Below are positions 43,103 to 51,710 of a DNA stretch of 57,775 nucleotides, piece after piece. The stretch is taken from NCBI RefSeq assembly GCF_014451325.2, contig NZ_JACSCH020000031.1, positions 1-57,775 of the forward strand, given 5' to 3'. Within the stretch, counting starts at the first letter, position 1. Each line of letters opens with the position of its first letter. A model generated the notes under the pieces. That model ran no database searches and was not told the DNA's origin. It worked only from the letters and a program-made list of their open reading frames with translations. The DNA comes from Streptomyces sp. CB02980 (GTDB taxonomy: Bacteria > Actinomycetota > Actinomycetes > Streptomycetales > Streptomycetaceae). The position numbers were made by a program, and so were the translations under genes.

Positions 43103-44431
43103 ATGCAGAACACCCCTGTTTCGTCGTTGGTCGGGGAAGAGTACGAGGTCGAGGTCGGTCCGGTCGCGCACGGCGGCCACTGCATCGCCCGTACCGAGGC
43201 GGGCCGCGTCCTCTTCGTCCGCCACGCGCTGCCCGGGGAGAGGATCGTCGCCCGCGTGACCGAGGGCGAGGAGACCTCCCGCTTCCTGCGCGCGGACGCG
43301 ATCACGATCCTCGACCCCTCCAAGGACCGCGTCGAGGCCCCCTGTCCCTTCGCGGGCCCGGGCAAGTGCGGCGGTTGCGACTGGCAGCACGCCAAGCCCG
43401 GCGCCCAGCGCCGCCTCAAGGGCGAGGTCATCGCCGAGCAGCTCCTGCGGCTCGCCGGCCTGACCCCCGAGGAGGCCGGCTGGGACGGCACGGTCATGCC
43501 GGCCGAGGGCGACAAGCTCCCGCAGGGCGAGGTCCCGCAGTGGCGGACCCGCGTCCAGTACGCGATCGACGCGGACGGCAACGCGGGCCTGCGTAAGCAC
43601 CGCTCGCACGAGGTCGAGGTGATCGACCACTGCATGATCGCGGCGCCGGGCGTCTCGGAACTGGGCATCGAGAAGCACGACTGGGAGAACATGGCCTCGG
43701 TCGAGGCCATCGCCGCCTCCGGCTCGGGCGACCGCCAGGTCATCCTGACCCCGAAGCCCGGCGGCCGCCTCCCCCTGGTCGAGCTGGACAAGCCGGTCTC
43801 CGTCCTCCGCGTCGACGAGAAGGACGGCGGAGTCCACCGCGTCCACGGCCGCGCCTTCGTCCGCGAGCGCGCCGACGACCGCACCTACCGCGTCGGCAAC
43901 GGCGGCTTCTGGCAGGTCCACCCGAAGGCCGCCCAGACCCTCATGCTCGCCGTCATGCAGGGCCTCACCCCCCGCAAGGGCGAGACGGCCCTCGACCTCT
44001 ACTGCGGCGTCGGCCTCTTCGCGGGCGCCATCGCCGACCGCGTCGGCGACCAGGGCGCGGTCCTCGGCATCGAGTCCGGCAAGCGCGCCGTCGAGGACGC
44101 CCGCCACAACCTGGCCGCCTTCCCGCGCGTCCGCATCGAACAGGGCAAGGTCGAGTCGGTCCTCCCGCGCACCGGCATCACGGAGGTCGACCTCATCGTC
44201 CTGGACCCCCCGCGCGCCGGCGCCGGCAAGCAGACGGTCCACCACCTGGCAGGCCTCGGCGCCCGCCGCATCGCCTACGTGGCCTGCGACCCGGCAGCCC
44301 TGGCCCGAGACATCGCGTACTTCGCGGAACGCGGCTACAAGGTACGCACGCTGCGGGCTTTCGACCTGTTCCCGATGACGCATCACGTGGAGTGCGTGGC
44401 GATCCTGGAGCCGGTGAAGAAGGACGCCTGA
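43103..44431 (+). CDS. TRAM-domain class I RNA m5U methyltransferase (RlmD/TrmA type)
   Basis: A 442-aa SAM enzyme. An N-terminal TRAM domain (about 8-70) is followed by the Fe-S cluster motif CPFAGPGKCGGCDWQH (C81, C89, C92, with a later Cys in VIDHCMI). The Rossmann domain has LDLYCGVGLFAGA. The motif DPPRAG lies near residue 370 and the nucleophile Cys is in YVACDPAALARD. It methylates C5 of a uridine in rRNA or tRNA. It is the last gene with a core look before a 578-bp gap, and probably marks the edge of conserved chromosome. Confidence 0.92.
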   Translation: MQNTPVSSLVGEEYEVEVGPVAHGGHCIARTEAGRVLFVRHALPGERIVARVTEGEETSRFLRADAITILDPSKDRVEAPCPFAGPGKCGGCDWQHAKPGAQRRLKGEVIAEQLLRLAGLTPEEAGWDGTVMPAEGDKLPQGEVPQWRTRVQYAIDADGNAGLRKHRSHEVEVIDHCMIAAPGVSELGIEKHDWENMASVEAIAASGSGDRQVILTPKPGGRLPLVELDKPVSVLRVDEKDGGVHRVHGRAFVRERADDRTYRVGNGGFWQVHPKAAQTLMLAVMQGLTPRKGETALDLYCGVGLFAGAIADRVGDQGAVLGIESGKRAVEDARHNLAAFPRVRIEQGKVESVLPRTGITEVDLIVLDPPRAGAGKQTVHHLAGLGARRIAYVACDPAALARDIAYFAERGYKVRTLRAFDLFPMTHHVECVAILEPVKKDA

Positions 44432-45009
44432 CCTGCTGTTCTCCGGGTGTGCTTGATGGGCGTCGTATGCGCCAGGTGCGGTGGCTCGACGCTTGTTCGG
44501 CGCGCGTGGCGCACGCTTGACGTGCGAGCGGCGCAGTTCTGACGGGTCATCATGTGGCAGCGCGTGAGGTCGTTCCGTGGTGGTGGTGGCCGGTCTGGAG
44601 TAGTCCTGGTCTCGTGTTGGAGGCGCGGTTCGGGCGGGTGATTCGTGCGTCGCGATGGTCTCGCGGGGATGTGTGGGGCCGTCGCGACGGCAGTGCGTCG
44701 TCTCCGCGTCCCGTCGTCGTTGCGGAAGGAGACCGTCCGGAATTGTTCGGTGGTGGGCGGGAGAGGGGCCCCGTCGTCTGCCGTAATCCTTGACCGGGCA
44801 GGCTGTTCTCCGCCTTCGTCGGCGTGGCCCTGTAGGGGCCGTCTGACCTGCGGTTCTGTTGGTTCGGGGGAGGTGTCGGTCGGGGATTGGCGCTCACCCG
44901 TTCCGCCCATTTGCCCACGGACCGTCAACTCTGAGGATGGGCAGGCAATTTGGCTCATTGCAGACTGGCGGGCGTGCTGATCGGCACCAGAAACGAGAAG
45001 GACTCACGT
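44432..45009. other. 578-bp gene-free boundary between core genes and second cluster
   Basis: No supported gene. Open frames on both strands lack any family resemblance or start context. The plus strand is G/T-rich, unlike coding DNA on either side. No transposase remnant, tRNA or direct repeat could be recognised. It is the likely junction where the accessory cluster begins. Confidence 0.6.
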
Positions 45010-45984
45010 ATGCCGGAAATCTTTCCCGTCATCGACCTCACGCCCTGGTTCGAAGGCGACCATGACGCGCGGTCCAAGGTCGCGGAGCAGGTCGACGAGG
45101 CCCTGCGTACATCGGGGATTCTGCTGGTCACCGGGCACCGGGTGCCCGTGGGGCTGCGGGCCGAGACGCGGGCGGTGGCGCGGGAGTTCTTCAAGCTGCC
45201 CGCCGACGTCAAGGCCCGTTCCTCCATCGCCTTCGGAGGCCGGGGTTGGATCGCGCCCCGCTACGCCTCGGCGGAGGGGTACGAGGGGACCGCCGAGATG
45301 GCGCCCGACCTCAAGGAGTCGTTCTCCTTCGGCGCCGACAAGGCGACCGGCGACGACGCCGTCGACGCCCGTTGGTTCCGGCCCAACACCTGGCCCGCCG
45401 AGGTGCCGGAGATGCGCCCGGTGGTCAGTGAGTACATCGAGCGCATGCACGCACTGTCCGACGAGCTGATGTCGCTGTGCGCCGTCGCCCTCGGGCTCGG
45501 TGCGGAGTTCTTCGCCCCGTACCTCGACCACCCCACGTACGGGTTCAACTTCAACCGCTACCCGCCGGTCGATCCCACCAGGCCGCCGGCGCCCGGGCAG
45601 TTCAACGTCGCGCCGCACACCGACTTCGGCACCATCACCGTGCTGGACCGCGAGCCCGGCCCCGGTGGCCTTCAGGTCTTCACCTCCGAAGGCACCTGGG
45701 TCGACGCGCCGTACCACCCCGACGCCCTGACGGTGAACATCGGCGACCTGCTGGCCCGTTGGACCGGCGACCGCTGGCACGCGACCCGGCACCGCGTCCT
45801 GCCTCCGCAGGCGGTCGCTCCCGAGGACGACCTGATCTCGCTCGTCTACTTCTACGAGACGAACCACAACGCTCTCATCGAGTCGATGGAGCCGCCCGTC
45901 GGCCGCACCGGCTTCCCGTCGGTCCTCTCGCACGAGTACCTGCGGTCGAGGCTGGCCTCCATCGCCCCGAAGGCGAAGCACTAG
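45010..45984 (+). CDS. IPNS-type 2-oxoglutarate/Fe(II) oxygenase-like protein
   Basis: A 324-aa double-stranded beta-helix oxygenase of the isopenicillin-N-synthase family. The N-terminal DIOX_N part (4-120) starts PEIFPVIDLTPWF. Iron ligands are H203 and D205 (APHTDFGT) and H261 (HATRHRV). The family's RxS motif that anchors 2-oxoglutarate reads LIS at 275-277, so the usual Arg is missing. The enzyme may use no 2-oxoglutarate or bind it differently. AGAAGGA lies upstream of ATG 45010. An O-methyltransferase gene follows 76 bp later on the same strand, suggesting hydroxylation or desaturation then methylation. Confidence 0.87.
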   Translation: MPEIFPVIDLTPWFEGDHDARSKVAEQVDEALRTSGILLVTGHRVPVGLRAETRAVAREFFKLPADVKARSSIAFGGRGWIAPRYASAEGYEGTAEMAPDLKESFSFGADKATGDDAVDARWFRPNTWPAEVPEMRPVVSEYIERMHALSDELMSLCAVALGLGAEFFAPYLDHPTYGFNFNRYPPVDPTRPPAPGQFNVAPHTDFGTITVLDREPGPGGLQVFTSEGTWVDAPYHPDALTVNIGDLLARWTGDRWHATRHRVLPPQAVAPEDDLISLVYFYETNHNALIESMEPPVGRTGFPSVLSHEYLRSRLASIAPKAKH

Positions 45985-46060
45985 CCCGGATTCCGGGCGG
46001 TCTGCGCAGCTCGCTCTACACATCGCACGACGTTGTACACATGAAGCACGAGGGGGACTC

Positions 46061-47119
46061 ATGAAGGAAGAAGCAGCAGTGGGGGCCGGCAGATCGGAGG
46101 TTCGACGTCTCGCCGAGATGTCGAACCTCTACACGCCGTGGTCGCTGCGGACCGCGGTGACACTGGGGCTTCCCGACCTGATCGCCGAGGGACCGGAGGG
46201 GGTCGTCGGCATCGAGGAACTGGGGAAGCGGTCGGGAACGGACACCGATGCCCTGCGCCGGCTCACCCGGCACCTGGCCAACCTGGGCCTGTTCGAGGAA
46301 GTCGGGCCGGACGGCCTGCGGTTGACCGACCTGGGCGAGGTGCTCCGCTCGTCCCACCCGGCGAAGATGGCTCACTTCCTCGACCAGGGCGACGCGTTCA
46401 TCCGGTCCAACGACGCGGTCATCCCCGCCATGGTCGACTCCATCCGCACGGGTGGCGCGGCCTGGGAGAGCGTCTTCGAGAAGAACCTCTGGGAGAGCCT
46501 GGCGGCTGACGAAGCCCTGTCGACGTCCTTCGACCGGACCATGTCCCAGCACGCCGACATCCTGGGCCGGCGACTGGCCGAGACCCGGGAGTGGGCCGCG
46601 GTCGACAGCGTCGTCGACGTCGGCGGCGGCAGTGGCCAGCTGCTGGCCAACATCCTCCGCGAGCATGCCCACGTGAAGGGCACAGTCGTCGATCTGCCCG
46701 ACACCGTGGGCCGGGCGGCCGAGATCTTCGAGGCGGCCGGTGTGTCCGAGCGGGCCGACGTCGTCGGCCGGAGCTTCTTCGAGCCCCTGCCGGCCGGCGC
46801 CGACGCCTATCTCCTCGTCCACGTCCTGCACAACTGGCCGACCGGCGAGGCGTCGAAGATCCTGCGGGGCTGCGCCGAGGCGGCGGGGACCACCGGCAAG
46901 GTGCTCGTCGTGGACCAGGTCGTCGACCTCGAGGGACATCCGGCGCCGTTCATCAGCACGCAGCGCGACCTCTGCATGCTGGTCATGGTCGGCGGCCAGG
47001 AACGCACCGCCGCCGAGTTCGAGGCGCTCGGCGAGGAGGCCGGCCTGCGGCTCGTCTCGGTGACCTCGCTGGGCGCGGACGGCAACTCCCTTCTGGAGTT
47101 CCAGAGTCGGGCACAGTGA
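46061..47119 (+). CDS. SAM-dependent O-methyltransferase (Methyltransf_2 family)
   Basis: A 352-aa enzyme of the plant-type O-methyltransferase family common in antibiotic tailoring. The N-terminal dimerisation winged helix (about 15-105) includes TDTDALRRLTRHLANLGLFEEV. The SAM site is VVDVGGGSGQLLANIL (about 184-199), VDLPDTV carries the acidic loop, and the catalytic His is in HVLHNWPTGEA. ATG 46061 has GAGGGGG upstream. The expected substrate is a phenol or enol on an aromatic or polyketide product. It is convergent with the LuxR gene. Confidence 0.9.
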   Translation: MKEEAAVGAGRSEVRRLAEMSNLYTPWSLRTAVTLGLPDLIAEGPEGVVGIEELGKRSGTDTDALRRLTRHLANLGLFEEVGPDGLRLTDLGEVLRSSHPAKMAHFLDQGDAFIRSNDAVIPAMVDSIRTGGAAWESVFEKNLWESLAADEALSTSFDRTMSQHADILGRRLAETREWAAVDSVVDVGGGSGQLLANILREHAHVKGTVVDLPDTVGRAAEIFEAAGVSERADVVGRSFFEPLPAGADAYLLVHVLHNWPTGEASKILRGCAEAAGTTGKVLVVDQVVDLEGHPAPFISTQRDLCMLVMVGGQERTAAEFEALGEEAGLRLVSVTSLGADGNSLLEFQSRAQ

Positions 47120-47221
47120 TCGCATAGACGGGCTGGTGACGAGGTCACAGCGGCATGGCTGTGACCTCGTCGCGTTCCCCCGGGGAGCCGGCGGTGAGGT
47201 CGCCGTTCTCCCCGGCGGCCG

Positions 47222-48205
47222 TCACAGCCAGGAGCGCTGGGCCGCCTTGAGGCCGGCCTCGAACCGGCTCGTCGCGCCGAGGCGTTCCATGATGGACGCC
47301 ATCTGACGGCGGACCGTACGAACCGAGATCCCGAGGCGCTGACCCGCGGCCTCGTCGGTCAGGCCGGACGCCAACAGGCGCAGCAGCTGGCGCTCGACGG
47401 GGTTGAGGCCGGTCTCGGGGTCGCGGCGGGTGCACGCGCCGAGGGGCTCCGCCAGCGACCAGGACTGCTCGAACAGGGTCACCAGGGAGAGGACGATGCC
47501 CGGTTCGGTGATGTAGAGCGCGCCCTTGCGGCTGTCCGCCGGGTCGAGCGGGACCAGGGCGTGGCTGCGGTCGGTGATCACCATGCGCTGCGGGACCACC
47601 GGGGCCGTGCGGACCTCGCCGCCGTGCTTCAGAAGCCAGTTGGCGTGCTCGACGGTGGCGGCGTCGTTGCGTACGCAGTCCTGGTAAAGCGTGCGGAACG
47701 TGACCCCGCGGGCCAACGCCTCGGCGTTGGGCTGCCGACTGGCGAGCAGGTCCTCGGCGCGCTGGGCGCGGCCGGGGTGCACGCCCATGCACTCCCCGGT
47801 CATGGTGCGGCCCATGATCTCAAGGCGGCTCTGGATCGCGTCCAGCCCCAGGAGTCGTTCCCCGTGGGCTCCGTGGGTCTGTGCGCCGTCGGCGTGAGCT
47901 GCGAAAAGCTCGGTGACGACGGCGCGCGAGGCCGCCAGATCCGCCTGCCGTCGGGCCAGCTCCGCCTCCTGCTGACGGAGTATGTTCGTGAGGCCGATCT
48001 GCGGGCTGACGACGCAGAGATCGCCTGGGTGGTCGCGGGAGACGCGTACGAGCATCAGCCGGCCGAGCTCGTCCAGCGCCGCGCGTACCTGATTCTCGGT
48101 CAGTAACGTTGCAACTGCCAACTCTGCGACGCCCGACTGGGGCTGCTCCAGCATGACCCGATAGATCGAGTCGGCCTCCACTGACAGCCCAAGCGTCTCG
48201 AGCAC
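47222..48205 (-). CDS. LuxR-type regulator with TrmB-like N-terminal domain
   Basis: A 327-aa regulator. The N-terminal 60 residues resemble a TrmB/winged-helix module (LETLGLSVEADSIYRVMLEQ), the central region is a helical sensor, and the C-terminal LuxR HTH (about 262-322: LNPVERQLLRLLASGLTDEA, ISVRTVRRQMASIMERLGA) binds DNA. No receiver domain is present, so it is not a classical two-component regulator. GTG 48205 has AAGGGGG about 8-10 bases upstream. It is divergent from a small-peptide operon and is probably a cluster-situated regulator. Confidence 0.87.
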   Translation of the reverse strand: MLETLGLSVEADSIYRVMLEQPQSGVAELAVATLLTENQVRAALDELGRLMLVRVSRDHPGDLCVVSPQIGLTNILRQQEAELARRQADLAASRAVVTELFAAHADGAQTHGAHGERLLGLDAIQSRLEIMGRTMTGECMGVHPGRAQRAEDLLASRQPNAEALARGVTFRTLYQDCVRNDAATVEHANWLLKHGGEVRTAPVVPQRMVITDRSHALVPLDPADSRKGALYITEPGIVLSLVTLFEQSWSLAEPLGACTRRDPETGLNPVERQLLRLLASGLTDEAAGQRLGISVRTVRRQMASIMERLGATSRFEAGLKAAQRSWL

Positions 48206-48226
48206 CCTGGTGTTCCCCCTTGATGT

Positions 48227-48243
48227 GAAGCCCCCGTAGGGGG
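48227..48243 (-). promoter_or_regulatory. Short GC hairpin in the LuxR gene leader
   Basis: Complementary CCCCC/GGGGG runs with a 3-nt loop lie about 25 bases upstream of the start at 48205. It would sit in the 5' leader of the regulator message and could affect translation. Confidence 0.3.
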
Positions 48244-48485
48244 TCTCCTGCGCTGAGGATCATGGCAGCAGAGGCTGAATGATTCAAGGTCAGGCGGTAT
48301 GTGCCGGGTGGGGCGAGGTTGCCGTCTGGCAGCAAGCTGTCAGACCTGATGATGTCGCCCGATGTGCCTTCCCTCCACGGCCCGATGGCGTCCAGAGTGG
48401 GTCTCAGGCCGGACGGCATAAACCGCCAGAACACGGCTTCGCAATTTGCACATTCATTACCGACACTTGATTAAGGGTTTCCCTC

Positions 48486-48650
48486 ATGACGTTCTCGTCT
48501 CGTCTCGTCCTCTCCGTCGCGGCCTGCACCGCCGCGCTCACCGCCCTCCTGGCCGCTCAGTCGAGCACGGGGACGGGTGTGCGGGGATGGTCCGCGAGCG
48601 ACGTGAACGTTCCGGTCGTCCAGGTTCAGAACGACCTGTCCTGGGGCTGA
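48486..48650 (+). CDS. 54-aa putative exported peptide
   Basis: MTFSSRLVLSVAACTAALTA starts a 54-residue peptide. Residues 1-28 look like a Sec signal: Arg, a hydrophobic core, and a likely cut after LLAAQ or LLAA. The mature part is about 25-30 residues, polar, with two Trp, ending QNDLSWG. AAGGG lies 9 bases upstream of ATG 48486. The stop is 4 bp before the next gene, so the two are coupled. I recognise no family; the small size means the call rests on the signal-like N-terminus, the ribosome site and the operon position. A signalling or regulatory peptide is conceivable but unproven. Confidence 0.55.
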   Translation: MTFSSRLVLSVAACTAALTALLAAQSSTGTGVRGWSASDVNVPVVQVQNDLSWG

Positions 48651-48654
48651 CGCG

Positions 48655-48966
48655 GTGCACGCCGTCTACGCGTCCCTGACCGCCTTGCCCGGGGTGGTCG
48701 TCGGACCGGACGACGCGAACGAACTGGCCGACAGCCTGTGGGCGCACGCCGCACAGGAGGACGGCCTGGAACACGTCCTGGTCCGTGCGCAGGCGGCGGA
48801 CCGCGTCGATCTCATCATGTTCCTCCTGGAGGGATCGCACCCCGACCCCTTGCGCCAGGCAGCTGCCTTGATCCGAGGGTGCTACAGCGCTTCGGGAACC
48901 CTGCCGTCGAAGTACCAGGCGCCCGGCGACCCCGACCTCGACAGGCCGCGGGCCGACGCCAGTTGA
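48655..48966 (+). CDS. 103-aa protein of unknown function in a small-peptide/LuxR operon
   Basis: A 103-aa soluble protein with a compact alpha/beta-looking region (VVVGPDDANELADSLWAHAAQ, then DRVDLIMFLLEGSHPDPLRQAAALIRGCYS) and a polar tail. No catalytic motif or known family. GTG 48655 follows the peptide gene by 4 bp; the LuxR gene starts 16 bp after its stop. The tight spacing suggests a functional unit of exported peptide, small cytosolic protein and regulator. Confidence 0.6.
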   Translation: MHAVYASLTALPGVVVGPDDANELADSLWAHAAQEDGLEHVLVRAQAADRVDLIMFLLEGSHPDPLRQAAALIRGCYSASGTLPSKYQAPGDPDLDRPRADAS

Positions 48967-48982
48967 AAGGCTTGACCGAGAA

Positions 48983-50326
48983 GTGGGCTCTGATCGTTTC
49001 GTGGAAGCAACCGCAGTGATCGACCGATGCGCGACGTTTCCCTCGCCCTGCGCGTCGGGGGTATGTGACACGGCACGTCTGCTGGCCCTGTCCGACGAGG
49101 CCTGGCGCGACGGCCGACTGGAGGACGGGATCACCCTCGCGGGCACGGCCACCCGCATCGCGTGCGACGCGCCGACGCACGAGTGTGTGTTCCACGCCCA
49201 CATGAAGCTGGCGCTTCTCCTCTCCCAGATCCGCAGGTTCGACCAGGCGTGGGAGGCCCTCGACGCCGTCGGTGCTGTCGGCGCTGTCGGTGCCGGCGGT
49301 GCCGGCGGTGCCATGGGGGAGGACGGGCGGAAGTCCGCCGTCTCCACCCTGGTCAGGGCGCAGGTGACCGCGGCCTCCGGAGACCTGGCGAAGGCCGTGG
49401 ACCTCGCCAAGGCCGGACTGGGCGCCGCGGAGGACGCCGGCCTGCGGGCGTGGATCCCGGTGGGCCACTTCGTCCTCGCCTCGGCCGCGCTGCGCCAGGG
49501 CGAGCTGGCGACCGCGATCCGGTACGCACGCCAGCTCCAGGAAGACGCCGTGTTCGGCCGCGAGATGCTGCCGGCGGGTCAGTCGGCATGGGCCGTGGTC
49601 CAGGTCGCCGAGGCCGACCGGGGCCGGGAGAAGACCGCTCGGCTCGCCGCGGAGCTCCTGCTGTCGGGATCCGTCACCCGCCAGCTCTTCATCGCCGAAC
49701 CGGCCGCCGCCCCCTGGCTCGTACGGCTCGTCCTGAGCGCCGGGGACACGGCGCTGGCCGCAGAGGGCGTTCGCGCGGCCACGCGGCTCGCGGAGCGCAA
49801 CCCCGGGGTGCACTCGGTCGCCTCGGCCGCCCTGCACGCCGCCGGGCTGCTGGAGAACGACGTCGTGAAACTCCGGAGGGCCGCGGAGCTGCACGTCGAT
49901 CCCTGGGCCCGGGCCTCGGCGATCGAAGACCTCGCCATAGCGTTGGCCCGTACGGAGTCCGGCCGCGCCGAGGCCGCCGAGACGTACGAGGAGGCCATGC
50001 GGATCTATCTCGACACGGGCTCCCTGCGGGACTCCTCGCGCGTCAGGAGCCGCCTGCGTTCGATCAACGCGAACCCCAACCCCCGCGACCCGGGCCGGCC
50101 GCGCAGCGGTGTGCCGAGCCTGACGGACACCGAGTACGCGGTCGCCAAACTCGCCGCGCAGGGATTCACCAACGGCCAGGCAGCCGACCAGCTGTTCCTT
50201 TCCAGACACACGGTCGCCTTCCACCTGCGCAAGATCTTCCGCAAGGTCGGTGTCTGCTCGCGCGTCGAACTCGCCCGGGAGTGGAGCTTCCTGGACGTCG
50301 ACGGCGCCGCCGGCGAGGGAATATGA
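48983..50326 (+). CDS. LuxR-family regulator with TPR-like sensor region (447 aa)
   Basis: A 447-aa regulator. A long helical, TPR-like region (about 30-365) precedes a C-terminal LuxR HTH (about 375-435: LTDTEYAVAKLAAQGFTNGQ, LFLSRHTVAFHLRKIFRKVG). No NTPase domain is present, so it is shorter than LAL regulators. GTG 48983 is the first start of the frame; GTGs at 49001 and 49016 are alternatives and no strong ribosome site decides. A 9-bp DNA repeat at 49271-49312 encodes Val/Gly/Ala repeats within the TPR region. It is last in the peptide operon and convergent with the flavin-oxidase gene. Probable pathway activator. Confidence 0.85.
   Translation: MGSDRFVEATAVIDRCATFPSPCASGVCDTARLLALSDEAWRDGRLEDGITLAGTATRIACDAPTHECVFHAHMKLALLLSQIRRFDQAWEALDAVGAVGAVGAGGAGGAMGEDGRKSAVSTLVRAQVTAASGDLAKAVDLAKAGLGAAEDAGLRAWIPVGHFVLASAALRQGELATAIRYARQLQEDAVFGREMLPAGQSAWAVVQVAEADRGREKTARLAAELLLSGSVTRQLFIAEPAAAPWLVRLVLSAGDTALAAEGVRAATRLAERNPGVHSVASAALHAAGLLENDVVKLRRAAELHVDPWARASAIEDLAIALARTESGRAEAAETYEEAMRIYLDTGSLRDSSRVRSRLRSINANPNPRDPGRPRSGVPSLTDTEYAVAKLAAQGFTNGQAADQLFLSRHTVAFHLRKIFRKVGVCSRVELAREWSFLDVDGAAGEGI
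49271..49312 (+). repeat. 9-bp in-frame repeat inside the LuxR gene
   Basis: Units such as GGTGCTGTC and GGTGCCGGC repeat about five times and encode VGAVGAVGAGGAGGA. The length is a multiple of three, so variation keeps frame. Confidence 0.7.
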
Positions 50327-50366
50327 CCTGACGTCCCATCCTCTCGCCGGCCGGACTCCGGCCCGG

Positions 50367-51710
50367 TCAGACCTGTTCGGCGGGACCGGGCTTCACGTTG
50401 GGATTGCGCGAGAACACGTTCTCCGGGTCGTAGGCCCGCTTCACGGCCCGCAGCCTCGCGTACGTCGCCGGCGGATAGGCGGCGGCGATGTCCTCCTCGT
50501 CCGCTTCGCTGAGGAAGTTGCTGTACGCACCCCGCACGTACGGCGCGAGCGACTCCCAGAACGCGGCGAGCGCCGGAGCGGCCGCCTCGTTCTCCTCCCG
50601 CGTCCCCATGTTGATCGTGTTCATCAGAGCCTCGGAGCCTCGGTGCGCGAAGGCCGTGGCGTCCTCCGGCACACGGTTCACGGCGCCACCGAGACTGCGG
50701 AACTCCAGGAACAGCGTGCGGAAGGCAGCCGCCCCCTCCAGTGCGGCGTCGATGAAGGCGTCGCCGCACTCGGGGACGAACCGGCTGCGCACCGTCGGCT
50801 CCCAGCCCGGGGGGAGCCCACCGGACGGCGCGAGCACCTGCGGGACCGGCACCAGGTCCACGGTCTTGCTCTCGACCGTGCCCAGTTCCAGCAGCGGTGC
50901 GATCGCCTCGTCGCCGTCCTCCCCCGCGTAGCAGAAGATCACGGTGATCGGGGCCGGGGTGTCGCCGCGTGTGGGGAAGAGCGTCACATGGGACATGAGC
51001 GCGTCGGGCGCCCCCCGCATGTGCCGCGCCCAGCCCTTGAGCACCTGCGCGGCCTCGGCGCCGGGGTAGACGGCCTTGCCGTACCGGACGCGTGCCAGCG
51101 GGCGCGCGGTGATCTCGAAGGACGTCACGATCCCGAAGTTGCCGCCGCCGCCGCGGAGCGCCCAGAACAGCTCGGGGTTCTCACCGGCGCTGGCCCGCAG
51201 GACACGTCCGTCGGCGGTGACCAGCTCGGCGGCGGTCATGTTGTCGAGGGCCAGGCCGTCGGCGCGGGCCGTCCAGCCGATGCCGCCGCCGAGCAGCAGC
51301 CCGCCGACGCCCACCGACGCCGTGTCCCCGGAGGAGAACGCCAGGCCGTGGCCCTGCAGGAACGCCGCGACCTCGCTCCACACCGCGCCCGGTGCGACGC
51401 GCACCCGGTGGTGCTCGGCGTCGAGGAGCTCGACCGCGTTCATCGGCGACAGGTCGATGACGAGACCGCCCCTGCTGGTGCCGAAGCCGGCCAGGCTGTG
51501 CTTGCCGCTGCGGACGGAGACCTCCAGCCCCTGCTCGCGCGCGAACAGGACGGCTCTGCGGACGTCGTCCGTGCCGTGGCAGCGCACGACGGCCGCCGGC
51601 TCGCCCTTGCGGGAGAACACATGGCGGTGCTCTTCGTACGTCTCGTCACCGGGCAGGACGACCTCGCCGGAGAGGTCCTCGGCCAGTGCGTTGAAAGCCT
51701 CGTTGTTCAT
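50367..51710 (-). CDS. BBE-type FAD-linked oxidase
   Basis: A 447-aa vanillyl-alcohol-oxidase-fold flavoenzyme of the berberine-bridge class. The FAD-linking His is in VRSGKHSLAGFG. The second covalent site seen in bicovalent members (GLACD) reads GLALDN here, so only mono-covalent attachment is expected. The C-terminal BBE motif is NPNVKPG. Such enzymes oxidise phenols, amines or alcohols in antibiotic pathways; mitomycin MitR and McrA are relatives by family. It starts by ATGA overlap with the dehydroquinase gene, so the two are translationally coupled. Confidence 0.9.
   Translation of the reverse strand: MNNEAFNALAEDLSGEVVLPGDETYEEHRHVFSRKGEPAAVVRCHGTDDVRRAVLFAREQGLEVSVRSGKHSLAGFGTSRGGLVIDLSPMNAVELLDAEHHRVRVAPGAVWSEVAAFLQGHGLAFSSGDTASVGVGGLLLGGGIGWTARADGLALDNMTAAELVTADGRVLRASAGENPELFWALRGGGGNFGIVTSFEITARPLARVRYGKAVYPGAEAAQVLKGWARHMRGAPDALMSHVTLFPTRGDTPAPITVIFCYAGEDGDEAIAPLLELGTVESKTVDLVPVPQVLAPSGGLPPGWEPTVRSRFVPECGDAFIDAALEGAAAFRTLFLEFRSLGGAVNRVPEDATAFAHRGSEALMNTINMGTREENEAAAPALAAFWESLAPYVRGAYSNFLSEADEEDIAAAYPPATYARLRAVKRAYDPENVFSRNPNVKPGPAEQV

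Noticed and set aside
44383..44958. 191-codon open frame on the minus strand in the boundary gap
   Set aside because: Composition is unlike a Streptomyces protein (Arg/Thr/Pro scatter), there is no ribosome site, and it overlaps the methyltransferase end; it is chance openness in high-GC DNA.
46041..46064. Seven-codon mini-frame overlapping the O-methyltransferase start
   Set aside because: It could be a leader peptide, but its would-be ribosome site is poor and such chance overlaps are common.
50367..51710. Mitomycin-resistance protein McrA or MitR
   Set aside because: It shares only the BBE family; the second covalent flavin site is absent and the rest of the mitomycin set is not visible.
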